From positions 1,488,001-1,552,000 of the forward strand of contig JANATG010000010.1 in the NCBI GenBank assembly GCA_029449235.1: DNA of 64,000 nucleotides, in the 5' to 3' direction. This document shows positions 59,213-64,000 of this stretch, one piece after another. Under the pieces are notes generated by a model that was given only the letters and a program-made list of their open reading frames with translations, was not told the origin of the DNA and did no database searches. Position numbers and translations under genes: made by a program. The first letter of the stretch is position 1. Every line of letters starts with the position of its first letter. Source of the stretch: Linnemannia schmuckeri (taxonomy: Eukaryota > Mortierellomycota > Mortierellomycetes > Mortierellales > Mortierellaceae).

Positions 59213-62165
59213 TGTATGTAATTGTGTGTGATGGGAAATAAAAGTGTGAGGATGAAAATGAGGATAAGGATGAGGCAGGATGGCCTGGTTGTTGTATGTT
59301 TGTTTGGATTGTTTGTTAATGGTCAAGGAACCTCTGGAATACAAGAAGGGAAAAGGAACAAAATGTAGAAAAGGGAAACAACGGATTGGGGATATAAGGG
59401 TTTATATAGCGATCGATGGGATTTTAAGGGAAAAAAGGGACCCGGAGTTGCGAAGGGAGCAAACAACAAATATGAGAAAAAATTAGGGTTGTGTGAGAGG
59501 CCGATCACTGAACACTAGGGATCGATATGTTTGCGAAGATAGGGATGAGTATGAGGATGAGGGATGAGGAGGAGTAGTAGCAGTGAACAATGATGAGAGA
59601 GTGAGAGAAAGAAAAAAAAGATAAGGTGGGTGGAATTCCAATCCTTATATTTCTTTTTTCTTGCCTTTTTGGCCGCGCCTCGTTATGCGTGTGTTGATGG
59701 ACGAATAGACAATTACTGGCAATTGGATGTGGAGGAGGGTCAAAGAGGAAGGTTCTCTTTTTCTGTCCTTCTTGCCGCATTTGTGTTCATTGTCTGTGTA
59801 TTAATGTGTCTTTGTGTCAAAGAGCATGTATGATATGATAGTGACAGAGTGAGTGAGAAGGGAGGGAGGGAGAATAGAGGGTCCTCTCTCTGTCCTCTCT
59901 TCCGTATGCTGTAATGCATGTGTGTGTATGCGTGTGCGTCTCTCTGTGTCTGTGTTATGTACTTGTGTGGCTGCATGGAAGTTTTTGGCGTCAAGTGGAA
60001 TATGGAATATTTTGACGACTGTTCCATTGACCTGGGCAAATGCATCTCTCTTTCCATGATTTTTGCCCTTTCCTTTTTGGCACACAACGAGAGACATCAG
60101 AAATGTCTCTCTTTCTTCCTTCTGTGCCACAAAGAAGGAAAATCGCCTATCTCTCCGTATGGCGATTTTGTGTATTAATAAAACCATTCCTCTGCATCCA
60201 TGATTAACAGACCATCACATCGATTCAACCAGGTACACAAAAATGGACTAATTGAACAAATGGAGAATAAAAAACTTTAGCAAACACATGGTGTTTCCTT
60301 TCACTTGTTTATGTTTGTATCGCGCTCTGACGTCTAAAACAAACAAACAAAAAAATCAACGCTTTTGACAAGGAGTCATCCTATGCTGCTGAACGGACAG
60401 AAGAAGAAAGGGCATGATCGCCTTTTACCCAGTGTCTATCACGATGATGAGTTTTATGGTGCAGAGAGTAAGAATAAAACGTAATACGCCTCCTCTTTTT
60501 TTTTAATGGACCGACCCCACTTGGCTTTTAACACCTATTAAATTTCTGTGGATGTCGTATCCCCCTCCCAGTTTAGCATGCGTACCTCGTGTACGGATAA
60601 AGAACACGAAAACATATAAAGAAAAAGATTAAGGAGACAGAAACAAACAAACAAACAAAAAAGTGAGAGGGGGCATTGAAGGGGGATGGGAAGAAGGAGA
60701 GAGGATCATTGGAGGAAAAAAAGACCCTTTGATGGACTGAGTGTCCATCCTACGCTCACACAAACAAGCAATCAAATAAAAAAAACAATTCAACTCAAAT
60801 CCATCTTCTCCCTCAGCCAATCGTGTGTTGAAGTATTTCTCCGTCCCTTCTCTCTCTATCTCTCGTGGTGGTTCTTAGATGGCCATAGTTTGTTTTTAAG
60901 GAGACAGAGCCCAAAGAAGCTTCAAAAGAGATTTTTTAAAAAAAAGGAGAGAGAAACCAAAGTAAAAGAGGACATTGAAGATGACGAGATAAATAATTTT
61001 TATCAAAACAAATTCGCCGCACCAACAATGCACTTGCCTTCTTTTCATTTTGTGGTCATTTTCTATAGCATGTATAGAGAAATCATTTCCGGAACGATAG
61101 CGGAAGGCAAAAGAGAAACTGTAGCTTTCTTTGCCTTCCCTTTCATTCAACACAAAGTGAACAATATTCCACGTTAAGGGGAAAAAGAAAGGGAAAAAAG
61201 TCGATCTTTCTTTTTTCTCACAACTCTATCTCCCTCTTTTTTTTCTATGCAAGAAAGACGACAAGTAACTAGATGGCGCTCAGCCATAAGATGTGGCGGC
61301 GCAACGCATGGACAATGGCAACTTTTACGATTTTTTTGTGAGAGAACAATAGTACAAAAATGGCTTCCTTTCCATCCCTTCAAACGACCTGATTCCGTCA
61401 GATACGTGGGTCTATTTGAGAATCTTGGTGTAGAACTGGAAATAACAACATGGACGCTTTTGTTTCTATCGTGAGACACACTACCCAGATCACTCTCTCT
61501 CTTTCATTCAAACAGACACGTACATCTTTTCCACACATACATTCACACACATCCTCTCTCTCTCTCTATCTCGTCCAAAGACTCTCAGTTGACTTTCTCT
61601 TCTCTTGGGTCTTTTTGTTGAGAGCTGATAGGGAACCGCTACTACGTGTGGTCACGATCAAAGGCGCCATCCATGTCGTTTTGTATCAGACGAATTACGC
61701 CTTGGACAGGAATGAAATGCCGTACGGGAAGCGAATCAAAGTTAACAGAGTCGGTCCTCAATGAATGGGTACTTCGTGCTTGCGTTGAAATCCTTTTTCT
61801 GTGGTTCGGGAACAGCAACAAAAATAAAAATCGCTAGACGCCTATAGCATTATGGGTTGCGGCTTTTTGAGCAGACTGATGTTGCTGCAGCGTTTTGTTG
61901 TGCGAACATCGTTCAACTTCTGACTGCATTTTACACCCGCCGCTAGTTGATAGTTGGCATTCGGTGAGACATTTTGCGCTTGATCAGTACTGATCAACTG
62001 TCGCGTCTATTTCGCGTTAAAAAAGTGACTGCTTTCGCAAGGTTGTTGTGTCGCATTTTTTTTTTTGTTCGCAGTCAGAGGTCGAAGGTGTCGAGATTGG
62101 TGGCACTTCTCGCTTTCATCTTTGACATCCACCCACCCCACACCTTTTGCTACAAGCCTGACATC
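59213..62165. other. Large divergent promoter region, no gene seen
   Basis: Nearly 3 kb between the divergent integrase-type regulator and WDR89. Long, complex upstream regions are usual for fungal regulators. Open frames (for example 60686-61177 on +) are Lys/Phe/Ser-rich, overlap frames on the other strand and show no domain. The stretch 61,480-61,580 is a CT-rich array. No tRNA or other RNA gene is recognised. Confidence 0.45.
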
Positions 62166-63666
62166 ATGAATGACGGAATCCCACCACCGATCCCTATCAC
62201 CTTTGAACCTCGACTTATCCAGCCACCTCTCGCTCTCAAGCAGACTTCGGCCTTCTCTCATGGCGACATCTACATCTTCGACATTGTCGCCAACAGCAAC
62301 AACCTGATCGTCTCTGCCTCCAACCACGAGATCAAACTGTACAACCCCGCCACCTTTGCCATCAAAAACATCCTCAAGTTTCACACAGATACCATTACTC
62401 AAATTAAGGCACATGGGGATAACATTTTAATGTCTTCGTCCAAGGACGGCTCTGTCGCTGTCTGGGACCTCCGAGCCGATGCTGGACCTGTCCAGGTTTT
62501 CAAGAGTAAGCAGGGGAGCTCCTTCGTAACAAGCATATTGTAAGTGATGATGGCTACCACGGCGATATCCATGAGTGACCATAATTGACACTTTTATTGC
62601 GTTTTTTTACTGACATGTAGCGCCAGCAAAAGACCCATTGCTTTCCTTCGACCTCAATTCATCGGAACAAATCTTGGCTGCGGGATCAGAGTTGGTCGAG
62701 TACGACGCCAACATCCACTTCTTCGACGCCCGCAGCAACACCTCAGCGATTGTGAAAACTTACTCGGAATCACACAGTGACGACATCACCAACATCAAAT
62801 TCCACCCCACCAACCCTGCACGCCTGATGACGGGCTCTGTCGACGGACTGATCTGCCAATTCGACCTGACGGACATGGATGAGGAAGAAGGACTGATGGT
62901 GGTGTCTAACACAGGTGCAAGTATTAACAGGATCGGATATTTCGGACCTAATGCCGAGTACATCTACTGCTTAAGTCACATGGAAACCCTCTCCCTCTGG
63001 AATAGCGAGGATGCAGATGCGATTCATAACTTTGGAGATATTCGCGGGGTCAGCAATCCCGCCATGGGGCTAACACTAGACTACGGGATCGATTGCCAGT
63101 ACGAGCCGGAATCGGGGCGCCTTTTCTTGCTTGCGGGATCTAATGAGTGAGTACTGCCTATGTCCCTATATTGTCACTTGGACCTATTTTCATTCTCTAT
63201 GCATCGCTACAAATAGAAAATATTCACCGCCAAAGAAGTAATTTGCTCATCTAATCTCTTGCTACACTTGATATGTTTTTTTATAGGGGTAATATCAATA
63301 TTCTGCATGTCAAGGCAGATTCCCTTCAACTCTGTCAAGTGTTGAGCGGAGGACACAGCGAGATTGTTAGGAGCACATTCTGGGACTCGAAGAGAGGCAT
63401 CTTGTATTCTGGAGGAGAGGATGCCAAGCTTGGACTCTGGAACTCTGATCCCATCACTACCGCCACATCACCTCTTACAGCAAGTGCCTCATCAAGGCAC
63501 AGCTCCCCATTACAGCTCAAGGTAAATAACTTGCCTTTTTTTTGACAGGGGTGTATGACCAAGCGCACGTAGATATGATTGACAAGAAGGATATACTTAT
63601 GTGCCTCTTTCTTGTTTACTTTGTCAATAGTCTGAGAGCAAGTCCTCAAGATCCAGCCCATACTAG
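62166..63666 (+). CDS. WD-repeat protein WDR89 homologue
   Basis: Four exons: 62166-62505, 62621-63146, 63287-63521 and 63631-63666; 378 residues, close to the human protein (387). Blades are visible as NNLIVSASNHEIKLYN, DNILMSSSKDGSVAVWDLR, QILAAGSELVEYDANIHFFD, PARLMTGSVDGLICQFD and RGILYSGGEDAKLGLWN, the last preceded by GHSEIVRSTFWDS, matching the WDR89 order. The protein ends SKSSRSSPY. For exon 1 the GTAAGC donor at 62506 is used because the stronger-looking GTAAGT at 62540 breaks the frame. WDR89 is a seven-bladed propeller of little-known function, probably an adaptor. Confidence 0.88.
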
Positions 63667-64000
63667 AACATCGCTTGCAAGGAACAAAAGAAAAACAATA
63701 GCATAATTGATACACAACATACAGTGTCACAAGTGGCAGGACCAAGGATCTTGAACAAAAGGGACTATATCGTTGGGCGAAATGGCTGGACATGTCAACA
63801 TGAAACATGTTCACGTTGTAGTGTCTTTGAATTTCTAAGAGCCGAGGGGCGGAGGGTCCAATTGCAGCTCCTCAAAGAAAAGGAGAGCGCGTACTCATTT
63901 TATTTCAAGGAGGTCGACATGCTATTAATGAAGAAGGGGCAGGTAGAGGATATTGTACAAAGGGGCTAAATGAGGGCTGGCATTGAAAGACCAGGCAAGC
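63667..64000. other. Window end, possible exon of an unidentified gene
   Basis: A short + frame ending at TAG/TAA 63969 reads FEFLRAEGRRVQLQLLKEK and later FKEVDMLLMKKGQVEDI, which looks helical and protein-like. It has no start with a good context and no recognised family. It may be a terminal exon, a remnant, or chance. Confidence 0.3.

Overview
This window looks like fungal nuclear DNA. Genes are split by short GT...AG introns, intergenic DNA is rich in homopolymers, there are no operons, and the proteins are clearly opisthokont (SMG9, Ada1/TADA1, CENP-S, MRT4, WDR89, GATA factor, xanthine dehydrogenase). The style of the F-box/leucine-rich-repeat gene, the Kelch/single-pass membrane proteins and the dense introns fit an early-diverging fungus of the Mortierella group. 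That placement is inference; no marker in the window settles it.

Layout. 1-8.6 kb (+): two tandem paralogous Kelch-type membrane proteins, the second with an in-frame TAG before its conserved tail, then a third single-pass membrane protein. 8.7-10.8 kb (-): a DHA2-type MFS exporter. 12.9-15.1 kb (-): a decayed F-box/LRR gene. 15.4-18.4 kb (-): SMG9, a nonsense-mediated-decay factor, in four exons. 19.5-20.8 kb (+): a decayed secreted/anchored protein gene. 21.3-23.1 kb (+): an unrecognised membrane/coiled-coil protein. 23.3-24.6 kb (-): a Lys/Glu-rich SMAP-domain protein. 24.9-26.7 kb (-): a two-finger GATA factor. 27.7-29.8 kb (-): a DUF1308/C7orf25-like protein. 30.2-34.5 kb (-): a SAM methyltransferase with two introns over 1.3 kb. 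34.5-41.2 kb: a gene-poor stretch with GA-rich and G-run tracts. 41.2 kb (+): glutaredoxin. 42.0-46.7 kb (-): xanthine dehydrogenase. 49.1-50.8 kb (-): a seven-exon CENP-S/MHF1 gene that no single long reading frame shows. 51.0-52.4 kb (-): SAGA subunit Ada1/TADA1. 52.8-53.8 kb (+): MRT4. 54.1-56.3 kb (+): an unrecognised Gln-rich protein. 56.9-59.2 kb (-): a Gln/Ser-rich protein built on a retroelement-integrase-type HHCC zinc-binding module. 62.2-63.7 kb (+): WDR89.

The genes do not form one pathway. The thematic links visible are gene expression and RNA quality control (SMG9, TADA1, MRT4, GATA factor), the head-to-head TADA1/MRT4 pair, and GATA-type sites upstream of xanthine dehydrogenase, a purine-nitrogen gene, in a window that also encodes a GATA factor. 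Exon boundaries were worked out by hand from GT/AG sites, reading phase and family conservation, and have not been tested against transcripts.
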